Below, one piece after another: positions 10,536-19,946 of a stretch of 64,000 bases of DNA. The notes beneath the pieces are model-generated. The model saw only the letters and a program-made list of their open reading frames with translations, was not told the origin of the DNA and made no database searches. This DNA is from Bosea vaviloviae (GTDB lineage: Bacteria; Pseudomonadota; Alphaproteobacteria; Rhizobiales; Beijerinckiaceae): the NCBI RefSeq assembly GCF_001741865.1, contig NZ_CP017147.1:4455001-4519000 (forward strand). The letters are read 5' to 3'. Position numbers and translations under genes: made by a program. Numbering within the stretch: position 1 is the stretch's first letter; each line of letters starts with the position of its first letter.

Positions 10536-11417
10536 TCACTCCACATTCTGCACCTGCTCGCGCATCTGGTCGACGACGGTCCGCAGCTCCAGTCCAATCC
10601 GCGACAAGCCGGCATCACCCGCCTTGGCGCAGAGGGTCGAAGCCTCGCGGCCGAATTCCTGCGAGAGGAAATCGAGCTTGCGGCCGATCGCGCCGCCCTG
10701 GTCGAGCAGCAGTTGCAAGGCGGCGACATGGGAGTGCAGACGGTCGACCTCCTCGCGGATGTCGGCCTTGACCGCCAGCAGGGCAGCCTCTTGATGCAAG
10801 CGCTGCGGATCAAGCGCCGGGCTTGCCTCCATCAACGCCTGCAGCTGTGTGGCCAGGCGCTCACGGATCGCCTCGACGCCGCGGGCGGGGTGGCTCTCGG
10901 CCTCGGCCGTGAGACGGGCGATGCTGTCGCGATGCCCGGAGAGCACGGCTTCGAGCGCACGTCCCTCGCTTGCCCGCGCCTCCTTCAAGGCCAGCACGAC
11001 AGCTTCCAACCCCTTCAGCGCGGATGCCTCGACGGCTCCGAGCGCGTCCTGGGCTTCTTCGGTGAACTCGACCACGCCGCGAATGCCGAGCAGCCCGTCA
11101 TAGGAAGCTGGGCGAATGGCATCCGATGCGGGCAGGCGCGATACCGCCTCCAGAAGCGTGGCGAGCGCTGCTTCGTTGATCCGCGGACGCGGCGGGCCCG
11201 CATCGCTCGTCACCGCGAGGTTCACATGCAGGGTCCCACGCGAAAAGGCGCTGGAGATGCGCTTGCGCGCAGCTTCGGCGATGCTCTCGAAACCCGGCGG
11301 AACACGCACGCGCACATCCAGGCCACGCCCGTTGACGCTGCGGATCTCCCAGGCCCAGGCATGGATGCCCACCGTGCCGGCGACGCGGGCAAATCCCGTC
11401 ATGCTCTCGATGGCCAT
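10536..11417 (-). CDS. yicC: YicC/YloC family endoribonuclease
   Basis: A 293-residue protein beginning MAIESMTGFARV, the YicC family hallmark, with the N-terminal YicC domain (about 1-160, 'IRSVNGRGLDVRVRVPP') and a C-terminal DUF1732 domain (about 210-293, 'GRKLDFLSQEFGREASTLCAKA'). Family members are reported to be RNases acting in stress responses and small-RNA turnover in E. coli; whether the same holds here is inference. It is immediately upstream of gmk, a widely conserved pairing. Confidence 0.93.
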   Translation of the reverse strand: MAIESMTGFARVAGTVGIHAWAWEIRSVNGRGLDVRVRVPPGFESIAEAARKRISSAFSRGTLHVNLAVTSDAGPPRPRINEAALATLLEAVSRLPASDAIRPASYDGLLGIRGVVEFTEEAQDALGAVEASALKGLEAVVLALKEARASEGRALEAVLSGHRDSIARLTAEAESHPARGVEAIRERLATQLQALMEASPALDPQRLHQEAALLAVKADIREEVDRLHSHVAALQLLLDQGGAIGRKLDFLSQEFGREASTLCAKAGDAGLSRIGLELRTVVDQMREQVQNVE

Positions 11418-11467
11418 GGAAATCCCTGTCTCCGCCGCAACAACGCGGCGGACCCTAGAGCCGGATG

Positions 11468-11577
11468 ATGTCAGATGGAATCACGAAGTGATCCCATCTG
11501 ACATCTGAATCCGTCTCTCATCAAAAAATGAGAGCAGGGTGCGAAAAACCGGTTCCTGCTTTTTCGCATCCTGCTCT
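11468..11577. repeat. Double-hairpin intergenic element
   Basis: Two strong inverted repeats lie in tandem between yicC and mltG. The first is 11468-11484 with 11488-11504: 17-base arms, one mismatch, loop GAA. The second is 11531-11548 with 11560-11577: 18-base arms, one mismatch, with an ACCGG-containing centre. The GCGAAAAACCGG...TTTTTCGC core resembles the palindromes at 40349 and 56379. The 3' side has no long T-run, so it is not a standard terminator; it could still act as an mRNA 3'-end stabiliser for mltG. Confidence 0.8.
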
Positions 11578-11654
11578 AGTGACGAGCATCCCAACGGGCA
11601 AGGGTTGCCGCGGCGACGTCCCAGGTCAGGATGTGGATAGCGTGCCCGGATGGC

Positions 11655-13043
11655 TCAGGGGCGCAGCGAAGGCACTTGCTTGGGGCTGTTCAGATCATAG
11701 CTGCGATTGAGCAGGGGATCGCGCGGTGTCCCTTCCGAGGCGTCGAAGGCGCGAGCCCGTCCGGTGACGCCGGCCTGGACGTTGGCGCCCGGCTGAGCCA
11801 CGGGAGCCCCCGCACGGCGGCTCCCCGGGGTCGGGAAGGTCTCGACATCATCCGTATCGGTGTTGGCCCGCTGCGGTCCGGGCGCCTCGGTGCGCGTATC
11901 GGGCGCCGGCGGCGGCTCGACCTTGTCGACGGAGGATTCCGATGGCGGCTTGCCCGGCTCGCGGCGCCCTGCCTCGAGCTGGCGCCAGCGCCCGACATTG
12001 CGGTTGTGCTGGTCCAGCGTCTCGGCGAAGGCATGGCCGCCGCTACCGTCGGCGACGAAATAGAGTTCCTTGGTCCGCGAGTGGTTGACCACGGCCTCCA
12101 TGGCGGCGCGGCCCGGATTGGCGATCGGGCCGGGCGGCAGCCCGTCGATGACATAGGTGTTGTAGGGCGTCGCCTGGGTGATCTCGTTGCGCTGGATCGA
12201 GCGGCCGAGCGTGCCCTTGCCTCCGACGATGCCGTAAACGATCGTCGGGTCGGACTGGAGCTTCATCTTGCGGTTGAGGCGGTTGATGAAGACGCCGGCG
12301 ACGCGCGGCCGTTCATCGGCCCGGCCGGTCTCCTTCTCGACGATGGAGGCCAGGATCACCAGTTCCTGCGGCGTCTTGATCGGCAGATCGGCGGGGCGTT
12401 TGGTCCAGATCGCGTTGAGGGCGATGCGCTGATCGCGCGTCATGCGGTCGACGATGGCCTGCCGGGTCGAGCCTCGCTGGAACTTGTAGGTGTCAGGCAG
12501 GATCGAGCCTTCACGCGGCACCTGGATCACATCGCCGGTCAGAAGGTCGTTGTCCTTCAGTCGCGCGATGATCTGCTCGCTGGTCAGCCCTTCCGGCACC
12601 GTGATCGAATGCTCGACGGCCTTGCCCTCGGCGATGATGTCGAGAATCTCCTGCTGGCTGGCGCGGGCCTTGAACAGATATTCGCCCGCCTTCAGCTTGG
12701 TCCAGTTGCCGGTCACCAGCGCCGAGACGCGGAAGGCCCACGGGTGCTCGATCAAGCCTTCGCGCAGCAGGAGATCGGAGATCTCTGTCAGGCCGCTTTC
12801 CTTCGGGATGATCAGGACACGGTCGCTGGCGAGCGGGCCTGGCGCCTTGCTCTGGCTGCCGATCACGGCAATGCCGGCGCCGACGACGCCCGCCAGAACC
12901 AGCAGCGCCGTGAACAGGCCGCTCATCATGGCGATGAAGGGGCTGCGACGGCGGCGGCGCGCCTTTGGCGGCGGCGCGGGCGGAGCGACCGGCTTGAGTG
13001 CCTCGCTGGGGCTCTTGGGGGCGACGCGGGGCGACTGGTTCAC
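11655..13043 (-). CDS. mltG: Endolytic murein transglycosylase MltG
   Basis: A 462-residue membrane-anchored lytic transglycosylase that cleaves nascent peptidoglycan and ends glycan strands. A basic, Pro-rich cytosolic start precedes one TM segment (about 38-60). The YceG domain (about 100-390) contains the catalytic glutamate in EKETGRADERP (about residue 238), and the tail is Pro/Ser/Arg-rich. The GTG at 13043 (N-terminus VNQSPRVAPKSPSEALK) is preferred; an upstream ATG at 13109 would add an unlikely Arg/Cys-rich leader. The gene sits between fabF and yicC as in many alphaproteobacteria. Confidence 0.93.
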   Translation of the reverse strand: MNQSPRVAPKSPSEALKPVAPPAPPPKARRRRRSPFIAMMSGLFTALLVLAGVVGAGIAVIGSQSKAPGPLASDRVLIIPKESGLTEISDLLLREGLIEHPWAFRVSALVTGNWTKLKAGEYLFKARASQQEILDIIAEGKAVEHSITVPEGLTSEQIIARLKDNDLLTGDVIQVPREGSILPDTYKFQRGSTRQAIVDRMTRDQRIALNAIWTKRPADLPIKTPQELVILASIVEKETGRADERPRVAGVFINRLNRKMKLQSDPTIVYGIVGGKGTLGRSIQRNEITQATPYNTYVIDGLPPGPIANPGRAAMEAVVNHSRTKELYFVADGSGGHAFAETLDQHNRNVGRWRQLEAGRREPGKPPSESSVDKVEPPPAPDTRTEAPGPQRANTDTDDVETFPTPGSRRAGAPVAQPGANVQAGVTGRARAFDASEGTPRDPLLNRSYDLNSPKQVPSLRP

Positions 13044-13189
13044 GGTTCGACGCTCGCACTTCTTCAAATCGATACAGGCTTCGTGCCGCCGGCGAGACGG
13101 GTACGACAAGCAAGCCAGCCTGTCGTGGTTTCGACCGGCAGACTAGCAGAAATTATGGCGAAAGCGCGCTGCCCCCCGAAATATGGAGC

Positions 13190-14455
13190 TCAGTCGACGT
13201 AGCGCCGCATCACCAGAGAGGCGTTGGTCCCGCCAAAGCCGAAGGAATTCGACAGCACAGCGTCGATGCGGCGCTTCTTGGCGACATGCGGCACGAGATC
13301 GAGATCGGTCTCGACGGAGGGGTTGTCGAGATTGATCGTCGGCGGTGCGATCTGGTCGCGAATCGCCAGGATCGAGAAGATCGCCTCAATCGCGCCGGCG
13401 GCGCCGAGCAGGTGGCCCGTAGCCGATTTGGTCGACGACATCGCCGGCTTGCGCGAGGCATTGGCCAGAAGCCGCTCGACCGCGCGCAGTTCGATCTCGT
13501 CGCCGAGCTGCGTCGAGGTGCCGTGCGCATTGACGTAATCGAGATCGGACGCCGTCAGTCCCGCCCGGTTCAAGGCCGCGGACATGCAGCGATAAGCGCC
13601 ATCGCCGTCTTCCGAAGGCGAGGTGATGTGATAGGCGTCGCCCGACATGCCGTAGCCGGTGATCTCGGCATAGATGCGGGCGCCACGCGCCAGGGCGTGT
13701 TCGAGCTCCTCCAGCACGACAACGCCGGCGCCCTCACCCATGACGAAGCCGTCGCGGTCCTTGTCATAAGGGCGCGAGGCCTTCTCGGGCGTGTCGTTGA
13801 ATCCGGTCGACAACGCGCGGCAGGCGCAGAACCCTGCAATGCCGAGCCGGTTGATCGCCGATTCCGTACCGCCGGCCACCATCACCTCGGCATCGCCGAG
13901 CGCGACCATGCGGGCAGCGTCGCCGATCGCATGAGCGCCGGTGGAGCATGCCGTCACGACCGCGTGGTTGGGGCCCTTGAGCTGGTTCTCGATCGAGACA
14001 TAGCCCGCCGCCAGATTGCTCAGGCGGCCGGGGATGAAGAAGGGCGAGAGCCGACGTGGGCCGCGCTCCTTCAGCAGGATGGAAGCCTCATAGATGCCGC
14101 CGAGCCCGCCGATGCCGGAACCGATCGCGACACCGGTCGCGGTCTGGTCCTCATAGCTCTCGGGCGCCCAGTTCGCATCGGTCAGCGCCTGCTTGGCGGC
14201 CGCCATCGCGAAGACGATGAAATCATCGACCTTGCGCTGTTCCTTCGGCTCCATCCAATCGTCGGGATTGAAGGTGCTGTCGGTGCCATCGCCACGCGGG
14301 ATGTTGCAGGCGATCCGCGCAGGCAGATCGCTCGCGTCAAAACTCGTGATCGGCCCGGCGCCGCTGGCGCCGGACAGAATGCGAGCCCAAGTCGGCTCGA
14401 CGCCACATCCGAGCGGCGTCACCATGCCGAGGCCGGTGACGACGACACGTCGCAT
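13190..14455 (-). CDS. fabF: Beta-ketoacyl-ACP synthase II
   Basis: A 421-residue condensing enzyme of type II fatty-acid synthesis that extends acyl-ACP with malonyl-ACP. The catalytic Cys is in TACSTGAHA (about 168), His in NAHGTST (about 309), and Lys/His in 'STKSATGHLLGAAG' (about 340-346). The family N-terminus MRRVVVTGLGMVTPLG starts at 14455; an in-frame ATG at 14476 would add seven residues, and neither has a strong ribosome-binding site. It lies 54 bp downstream of acpP. Confidence 0.95.
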   Translation of the reverse strand: MRRVVVTGLGMVTPLGCGVEPTWARILSGASGAGPITSFDASDLPARIACNIPRGDGTDSTFNPDDWMEPKEQRKVDDFIVFAMAAAKQALTDANWAPESYEDQTATGVAIGSGIGGLGGIYEASILLKERGPRRLSPFFIPGRLSNLAAGYVSIENQLKGPNHAVVTACSTGAHAIGDAARMVALGDAEVMVAGGTESAINRLGIAGFCACRALSTGFNDTPEKASRPYDKDRDGFVMGEGAGVVVLEELEHALARGARIYAEITGYGMSGDAYHITSPSEDGDGAYRCMSAALNRAGLTASDLDYVNAHGTSTQLGDEIELRAVERLLANASRKPAMSSTKSATGHLLGAAGAIEAIFSILAIRDQIAPPTINLDNPSVETDLDLVPHVAKKRRIDAVLSNSFGFGGTNASLVMRRYVD

Positions 14456-14509
14456 CGTAAAACTGCGTGAAACCATGGGACTTTCGGCGGCGAGCGACCT
14501 GAAGGCTGC

Positions 14510-14743
14510 TCAGGCGGTTTTCGACAGGAACTTGACGGCGTCGCCGACGGTCACGATCGTCTCGGCCGCATCGTCGGGGATCTCGACGCCGAACTCTTCC
14601 TCGAAGGCCATCACGAGCTCGACGGTGTCGAGGCTGTCAGCGCCCAGATCCTCGATGAAGTTCGCGCCGTCCACAACCTTCTCCGGCTCGACGCCGAGAT
14701 GCTCGACCACGATCTTCTTCACGCGCTCGGCGACATCGCTCAT
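14510..14743 (-). CDS. acpP: Acyl carrier protein
   Basis: A 77-residue acidic four-helix carrier. The DSL motif GADSLD holds Ser37, the 4'-phosphopantetheine site, followed by the helix '[12 protein letters not shown]'. The ATG at 14743 is preceded (on the minus strand) by GGAAGAG at suitable spacing. It sits between fabG and fabF in the usual cluster order; the 259 bp upstream may carry its own promoter, since ACP is normally made in large amounts. Confidence 0.97.
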   Translation of the reverse strand: MSDVAERVKKIVVEHLGVEPEKVVDGANFIEDLGADSLDTVELVMAFEEEFGVEIPDDAAETIVTVGDAVKFLSKTA

Positions 14744-15002
14744 GGGTCTCTTCCTTAAAGCTTGAAACACACCGCTGGATCGCGACGCGTATAGGGGAAT
14801 TGCACTTCCCGTATCCCGCCTCACCAGAATGGTGCCGGCGGGCCGGAACTCTCGAAGCCTGCACAAACGCAACAACCGGGTCCTCGTCAAGTCCCCTCGG
14901 CATCTGCGCTGCAGCGCGACGGCGCTCAGTAACACAGGCCGCGGAGGCTGGCGAGAGTACAAAACCCTCTTTGAAAACTTTTGAAAAGACTTATCAAGCC
15001 AT

Positions 15003-15740
15003 TCAAATCATTGTCATTCCGCCGTTGACGTGCAGAGTCTGCCCCGTCACGTAAGCGGCCTCATTGCTGGCGAGATAGGCAACCGCGGCAGCAACATCTG
15101 CGCCCGAGCCCAGCCGGCCCATCGGCACGTCGGACAAGATGCCCTCGCGCTGCTTTTCGTTAAGCGCCTGCGTCATCGGCGACTCGATGAACCCCGGCGC
15201 GACGATATTGACGGTGATGTTGCGGCTGGCGACCTCGGCCGCGAGCGCTTTCGACATGCCGATCAGCCCAGCCTTGGAGGCCGCGTAATTGCCCTGCCCG
15301 GGATTGCCTGTCGTGCCGACGATGGAGCCGATCGAGATGATGCGGCCATAGCGGCGGCGCATCATCGTCTTCACGGCCGCGCGCGAGAGCCTGAAAGCCG
15401 CGGTCAGATTGACGGCGATGACGCTGTCCCAATCCTCGTCCTTCAGGCGCAGGAACAGGTTGTCGCGCGTGACGCCGGCATTGTTGACGAGGATGTCGAG
15501 CCCCCCGAGCTTCTCTTCCGCCGCGGGCACCAGCGCTTCGACCGATTCCTTGTCGGACAGGTTGCAGGGCGCGATCACAACCCGCTCACCAAGTTCGGCG
15601 GCCAGGGCCTCCAGTGCCTCGACGCGCGTTCCCGAGAGCGCCACGGTCGCGCCCTGGCTGTGCAGCTGCCGCGCGATCGCGCCACCCAGGCCGCCGGTCG
15701 CGCCGGTGACCAGGGCCTTCTTGCCCGTCAAATCAAACAT
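15003..15740 (-). CDS. fabG: 3-oxoacyl-ACP reductase
   Basis: A 245-residue NADPH-dependent short-chain reductase for the first reductive step of fatty-acid elongation. The cofactor motif TGATGGLGG is at residues 12-20, NNAGVTRDN follows, and the Ser-Tyr-Lys triad is in '[18 protein letters not shown]' (Tyr about 152). The C-terminus '[14 protein letters not shown]' is typical of FabG. It lies 31 bp downstream of fabD and shares its operon. Confidence 0.96.
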   Translation of the reverse strand: MFDLTGKKALVTGATGGLGGAIARQLHSQGATVALSGTRVEALEALAAELGERVVIAPCNLSDKESVEALVPAAEEKLGGLDILVNNAGVTRDNLFLRLKDEDWDSVIAVNLTAAFRLSRAAVKTMMRRRYGRIISIGSIVGTTGNPGQGNYAASKAGLIGMSKALAAEVASRNITVNIVAPGFIESPMTQALNEKQREGILSDVPMGRLGSGADVAAAVAYLASNEAAYVTGQTLHVNGGMTMI

Positions 15741-15771
15741 GGTCTCTCCCTGTGTTCGGCGCCCCGCCGTT

Positions 15772-16716
15772 TCACCCGTTCCGGGTTTTATAATTCGCGA
15801 TATCGTCGGCCGTGCCGACGGAGATGGTGGCGACTCCCGCCGCGATCCGCTTGATCAGGCCGGCCAGCACCTTGCCGCTGCCAGCCTCGACGAATTGGGT
15901 GACGCCGGCATCGGTCATCGCCAGCACGCATTCGCGCCAGCGAACCGTGCCTGTGACCTGCGCCACCAATGAGGCGCGAATGGCGGCCGGATCGCTCAGC
16001 GGCGCGGCGCCGACATTCGCCATCACCGGAACGACCGGTGCCTGCATGGAGACAGTCGCCAGTGCCGCGCGCATGGCCTCGGCCGCAGGCTGCATCAGGG
16101 CGCAATGGAAGGGCGCGGAAACCGGCAGCAACATGGCGCGCTTGACGCCGCGTTCGGCGGAAAGCGCAATGGCGCGCTCGATCGCCGCCTTTGCGCCCGA
16201 CAGCACGACCTGGCCACCGCCATTGTCATTGGCCGCCTCGCAGACTTCGCCCTGGGCGGCGTCATTGGCTATGGAACGCGCGAGATCGAGCTCCGCCCCC
16301 AGAAGCGCGGCCATGGCGCCCTGCCCCGCCGGCACGGCCTTCTGCATGGCGTCGCCCCGGATCCGCAGCAGGCGCGCCGCATCCGTGATGCTGAAGGTCC
16401 CGGCCGCCGCGAGCGCCGAGTATTCGCCGAGCGAGTGGCCGGCGACGAAGGCCGCGTCGCGCTTCAGATCGAGCCCTGCCTCGGCCTCGAGCACGCGAAT
16501 GACGGCGAGGCTGACGGCCATCAGCGCCGGCTGCGCATTGGCGGTAAGCGTCAATTCCTCGGCAGGCCCTTCCCACATCAGGGTGGAGAGCTTCTGCGAG
16601 AGCGCCGCATCGACCTCGTCGAACACGGCTTTCGCCTGCGGGAAGGCCTCGGTCAGGCTCTTGCCCATGCCCACGACCTGGGAACCCTGGCCGGGAAAGA
16701 TGAACGCTGTGGTCAT
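15772..16716 (-). CDS. fabD: Malonyl-CoA-ACP transacylase
   Basis: A 314-residue enzyme that loads malonyl groups onto ACP. It has FPGQGSQ near the N-terminus, the nucleophile in GHSLGEYSALAAAG (Ser about 93) and the catalytic His in 'SAPFHCALMQP' (about 200). It is the first gene of the minus-strand fabD-fabG-acpP-fabF run and is divergent from rpsF across 328 bp. Confidence 0.96.
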   Translation of the reverse strand: MTTAFIFPGQGSQVVGMGKSLTEAFPQAKAVFDEVDAALSQKLSTLMWEGPAEELTLTANAQPALMAVSLAVIRVLEAEAGLDLKRDAAFVAGHSLGEYSALAAAGTFSITDAARLLRIRGDAMQKAVPAGQGAMAALLGAELDLARSIANDAAQGEVCEAANDNGGGQVVLSGAKAAIERAIALSAERGVKRAMLLPVSAPFHCALMQPAAEAMRAALATVSMQAPVVPVMANVGAAPLSDPAAIRASLVAQVTGTVRWRECVLAMTDAGVTQFVEAGSGKVLAGLIKRIAAGVATISVGTADDIANYKTRNG

Positions 16717-16884
16717 TTCAGGCTAACCTCGATCGTCACGCCATAGTGATCAAGACGGCGCTGTCACATTGCTGGAGAGGTCCCGTCAAGCAACTCATGC
16801 GACATTTCCGCTGTCCGCATGGGTTCTTTGCACTGATTTTGGTTGCGCGAGGCGTCGTCAGCCTGTAACGACCCGCTTCTGCTT

Positions 16885-16924
16885 GTTCGGCCGGAGGCTG
16901 AACGGATGGCGGGCTTTCGCCCGC
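16885..16924 (+). promoter_or_regulatory. Two adjacent hairpins in the rpsF leader
   Basis: In the 328-bp fabD/rpsF divergent gap, GTTCGGCC (16885-16892) can pair with GGCTGAAC (16896-16903) with one mismatch. GCGGGC (16909-16914) pairs perfectly with GCCCGC (16919-16924) around TTTC. If the rpsF transcript starts upstream, these stems fall in its 5' leader. Leaders of rpsF operons in many bacteria bind S6:S18 for autoregulation; a match to that motif has not been established here. I see no confident promoter in the rest of the gap. Confidence 0.35.
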
Positions 16925-17044
16925 AGGTTCCTAATCAGGACCGTCATCCCGTGTCTCCGCCTTCGATGAAATCCTGTCGGGCCTGTTCCAGGGCTCGGAG
17001 GGCTCCGCGCCGGGCGAAGCAGGGTGAAACAGAAAGGCCACTCA

Positions 17045-17515
17045 ATGGCATTGTACGAGCATGTCCTGCTCGCGCGACAAGACGTCAGCGCGCAGCAGGT
17101 CGAAACCCTTGTCGAGCAGTTCAAGGGCATCATCGAGGCGAATGGCGGCTCGGTTCCGAAGGTGGAGTACTGGGGCGTCAAGTCGCTCGGCTACCGCATC
17201 AAGAAGAACCGCAAGGCGCATTACTCGCTGCTGAACATCAACGCCCCCTCCGCCGCCGTGCTGGAGATGGAGCGCCAGATGCGCATCAACGAAGACGTCC
17301 TGCGCTTCCTGACCGTCCGCGTCGAGGAGCTCGAAGAGGGTCAGTCGGCCATGCTGCAGAAGCGTGACCGCGACGACCGTGGCGATCGGGGCGACCGCTT
17401 CGACCGTGGAGGCCCGGGCGGCGGCGGCGACCGTTTCGACCGCGATCGTGGCCCGCGCCGCGACCGTCCGCGTCGCGACGACGAAGTCACCGAAACCACC
17501 GGCGCGGAGGTCTGA
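17045..17515 (+). CDS. rpsF: 30S ribosomal protein S6
   Basis: A 156-residue ribosomal protein that binds with S18 in the 30S platform. The S6 core occupies about residues 1-95 ([13 protein letters not shown] ... '[19 protein letters not shown]'). It is followed by a long Arg/Asp/Gly-rich tail (about 107-156) with repeats of 'DRGDR' and 'DRFDR' type, longer than in E. coli. The ATG at 17045 gives the normal N-terminus; the frame extends 21 bp upstream without improving it. rpsR begins 3 bp after the stop. Confidence 0.95.
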   Translation: MALYEHVLLARQDVSAQQVETLVEQFKGIIEANGGSVPKVEYWGVKSLGYRIKKNRKAHYSLLNINAPSAAVLEMERQMRINEDVLRFLTVRVEELEEGQSAMLQKRDRDDRGDRGDRFDRGGPGGGGDRFDRDRGPRRDRPRRDDEVTETTGAEV

Positions 17516-17518
17516 GCC

Positions 17519-17764
17519 ATGTCGACTGCATCAGCCGGCGCTCGCCGCCCCTTCTTCCGCCGCCGCAAGTCCTGCCCCTTCTCGGGTGAGGGCGCTCCGA
17601 AGATCGACTACAAGGATGTGCGCCTGCTCTCGCGCTACATCTCCGAGCGCGGCAAGATCGTGCCGTCGCGCATCACGGCGGTCTCCGCCAAGAAGCAGCG
17701 TGAGCTCGCCCAGGCGATCAAGCGCGCCCGCTTCCTTGGCCTGCTGCCCTACGTCATCCGCTGA
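17519..17764 (+). CDS. rpsR: 30S ribosomal protein S18
   Basis: An 81-residue basic protein with '[15 protein letters not shown]' and '[19 protein letters not shown]', then the C-terminal '[19 protein letters not shown]' typical of S18. It partners S6 in the ribosome. It starts 3 bp after rpsF and is followed by a very stable GC hairpin. Confidence 0.97.
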   Translation: MSTASAGARRPFFRRRKSCPFSGEGAPKIDYKDVRLLSRYISERGKIVPSRITAVSAKKQRELAQAIKRARFLGLLPYVIR

Positions 17765-17779
17765 GCGGATCTGAGACTG

Positions 17780-17805
17780 CCCGGCGGCGCCTCGGCGCCG
17801 CCGGG
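17780..17805 (+). terminator. GC-rich hairpin after rpsR (attenuator-like)
   Basis: CCCGGCGGCGCC (17780-17791) pairs perfectly with GGCGCCGCCGGG (17794-17805) around a two-base gap. No T-run follows, so it may be an RNA 3'-end stabiliser or partial terminator rather than a classical intrinsic terminator. It separates rpsF-rpsR from the DUF2232 gene and rplI. Confidence 0.55.
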
Positions 17806-17926
17806 TCATCGAAACGACAACCCATGGTCGCCCAGTGGTGAAACTCCACCGGGTATGTTGAGGCGAAGAGCCTCTCACCCTGTCGGGCCGGTAGGCTTGC
17901 GAACAGCGGGACAGCAGGACGAAAGC

Positions 17927-18868
17927 ATGCTTCCGATCGTCGGCATCGGCGCGGGCCTGGTAGCGGCCCTGCTCTTCGCGGTGGTGATCACTGGATCGCC
18001 GCTGGCGGCATTGCTGTATTCTGCCGCCCCCCTCCCGATCTTCATCGCAGCGCTCGGCTGGAACCACCGCGCGGGCCTCGTGGCCATCGCCGCGGGCACG
18101 CTTGCGGTCGCCGTGGCGCTCAGCCTCACCGCCGGTGTCGGCTTTGCCGTCATCATCGCCGTGCCGGCGTGGTGGATCGCCTATCTCGCCTTGCTGGCAC
18201 GCGACGAAGCCGGCACCGTCGAATGGTATCCGCTCGGCCGGTTGCTGCTCTGGATCGCCGGAACGGCCGCGCTTGTCACCGTTGGCAGCGCGCTCGTGAT
18301 GACGACGGATTACGAGGCGTATCGCTCCGTCATCGCCCGCATCATCGAAAACCTGCTCACCGAGATGGTGCGTGCCAAGCTGATCGCGCTGCCCGCCGAT
18401 GTCCGGCTGCCGGAGCTTGCCCAGAGCCTCGCGCCGGCGGTTCCGGTCGGTATCGGGGCATCCTTCGTCACCACGATCACCGCCAATCTCTGGATCGCCG
18501 CCAAGGCGGTCCGCATTTCCGGCCGGCTGCCGCGGCCCTGGCCGTTCATTCCCGCCACCACATTGCCGCGCCAGGCGCTGCTGCTGCTGGTGCTTGCCAT
18601 GGTGACGGCCTCGCTCGGCGGCTTCGTCGGCGTCGCCGGCGCGGCGATGACCGGGGCCTTGCTTGCCGCCTTCATGTTCAGCGGGCTCGCGCTCCTGCAC
18701 GACGCCTCGCGCGGCAAGGCCTGGCGCACGCCGATGCTCGTCTCGGTCTATGTCGCGCTCATCGTCATGCAAGCCGTCCTGACGCCGCTTTTGGCTCTGG
18801 CGGGCCTGCTCGACACCCTTCTCGGCCTGCGCAAGCGGGTTGCACTGCCTCCACCACCCAACGCCTAA
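17927..18868 (+). CDS. DUF2232 family polytopic membrane protein
   Basis: A 313-residue hydrophobic protein with about eight predicted TM segments, starting [20 protein letters not shown]2232 proteins typically lie between rpsR and rplI in alphaproteobacteria, which is the main basis for the family call; function is unknown, with membrane transport or a YybS-like role suggested by the family. The ATG at 17927 has CAGGA just upstream. It ends 35 bp before rplI. Confidence 0.82.
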   Translation: MLPIVGIGAGLVAALLFAVVITGSPLAALLYSAAPLPIFIAALGWNHRAGLVAIAAGTLAVAVALSLTAGVGFAVIIAVPAWWIAYLALLARDEAGTVEWYPLGRLLLWIAGTAALVTVGSALVMTTDYEAYRSVIARIIENLLTEMVRAKLIALPADVRLPELAQSLAPAVPVGIGASFVTTITANLWIAAKAVRISGRLPRPWPFIPATTLPRQALLLLVLAMVTASLGGFVGVAGAAMTGALLAAFMFSGLALLHDASRGKAWRTPMLVSVYVALIVMQAVLTPLLALAGLLDTLLGLRKRVALPPPPNA

Positions 18869-18903
18869 GCCCATCAACCAAACTCAAATCGGAGATTAAG
18901 ACC

Positions 18904-19467
18904 ATGGAAGTGATCCTGCTCGAACGCGTCGCCAAGCTCGGCCAGATGGGCGAAGTCGTGCGCGTCCGCGACGGCTTCGGCCGCAACTACCTGCTCGCCC
19001 GCGGCAAGGCGCTGCGCGCCACCGAAGACAACCGCAAGCGCTTCGAGACCCAGCGCATTGAGCTCGAGACCCGCAATCTCGAGCTGAAGTCGGAAGCCGA
19101 GACCGTCGCCGAGACGCTGAACGGCCACTCGGTCGTGATCCTGCGCCAGTCGGGCGAATCCGGCGTGCTCTACGGCTCGGTCTCGACCCGCGACATCGCC
19201 GAGTCGCTGACCGCCGACGGCTTCCACGTCGCCCGCAGCCAGGTGACGCTGAACGCCCCGATCAAGACGCTCGGCCTGCACACCGTCCCGGTCGTGCTGC
19301 ATCCGGAAGTCTCGGTCACGGTCACGATTAACGTCGCCCGTTCCAAGGAAGAGTCCGAGCGCCAGGTGCGCGGCGAGAACGTCACGGCCCGCGAGGAATT
19401 CGACCTCGACGATCTCGGCCTCGAAGTCGGAGCGGCGCTGGCGGAAGCCGGCGAGGACGACCGCTGA
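18904..19467 (+). CDS. rplI: 50S ribosomal protein L9
   Basis: A 187-residue two-domain ribosomal protein that binds 23S rRNA near the L1 stalk base. The N-terminal domain reads [21 protein letters not shown] then '[13 protein letters not shown]'; a long connecting helix and a C-terminal domain ('[15 protein letters not shown]') follow, with an acidic tail. The ATG at 18904 gives the invariant N-terminus. A clear terminator lies 28 bp after the stop. Confidence 0.97.
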   Translation: MEVILLERVAKLGQMGEVVRVRDGFGRNYLLARGKALRATEDNRKRFETQRIELETRNLELKSEAETVAETLNGHSVVILRQSGESGVLYGSVSTRDIAESLTADGFHVARSQVTLNAPIKTLGLHTVPVVLHPEVSVTVTINVARSKEESERQVRGENVTAREEFDLDDLGLEVGAALAEAGEDDR

Positions 19468-19494
19468 GACCTGGCTTCGGCCGTTAAAGCCAAG

Positions 19495-19524
19495 GGCGTC
19501 GCGAGCGATCGCGGCGCCTTTTTT
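19495..19524 (+). terminator. Intrinsic terminator after rplI
   Basis: GGCGTCGCGA (19495-19504) pairs with TCGCGGCGCC (19509-19518) with one G-T wobble, followed by six Ts (19519-19524). It ends the ribosomal transcript just before the oppositely oriented vapC stop. Confidence 0.85.
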
Positions 19525-19532
19525 CGATCAGC

Positions 19533-19946
19533 TCAACGGGTCCAAGGATCGATGAGTTCGAGTCCAGCCGAGCTGAAGTCTTTGATGTTTCGTGTGGCGA
19601 GCCGCCCGCCATTGACCTGCGCAATCGCGGCGATCATGCCGTCGGCGATCGAGATGACGATGCCTTGGCGCATCGCTCGCCCCATGAGTTCGCCATAGGC
19701 AAGCGCCGCGTCTTCGTTCAGCGTGAAGAATCGACCGGCGAACCGCCGCCTCAATTCCTGCAATCTCTGTTCGAAGCGGGTTGCACGCTGTTCCGGCCTT
19801 ATGCGCGCGATGCCGAACGCGATCTCGGCCAAGACCACAGTCGAAAGAGCGAGTTCGCGATCATGCCGTTGGAGCCAGGCGCTCACATGCGGATTCGGCT
19901 CACTCCGCATGGTCTCCGACACGACATTGGTGTCGATGAAAATCAC
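19533..19946 (-). CDS. vapC: VapC-type PIN-domain toxin
   Basis: A 137-residue PIN-domain ribonuclease. The acidic metal-binding residues are visible: Asp5 (MIFIDTNVV), Glu41 (VVLAEIAFG), Asp102 (SIADGMIA) and Asp123 (TRNIKDF). VapC toxins typically cleave tRNA or rRNA; the target here is unknown. It overlaps the upstream antitoxin gene by four bases (ATGA), as usual for toxin-antitoxin pairs. The module lies antiparallel between rplI and dnaB, which are otherwise usually adjacent. All catalytic residues are intact. Confidence 0.92.
   Translation of the reverse strand: MIFIDTNVVSETMRSEPNPHVSAWLQRHDRELALSTVVLAEIAFGIARIRPEQRATRFEQRLQELRRRFAGRFFTLNEDAALAYGELMGRAMRQGIVISIADGMIAAIAQVNGGRLATRNIKDFSSAGLELIDPWTR

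Noticed and set aside
16717..17044. A small protein gene in the fabD-rpsF gap
   Set aside because: Short frames exist, but none has a convincing ribosome-binding site or recognisable product.
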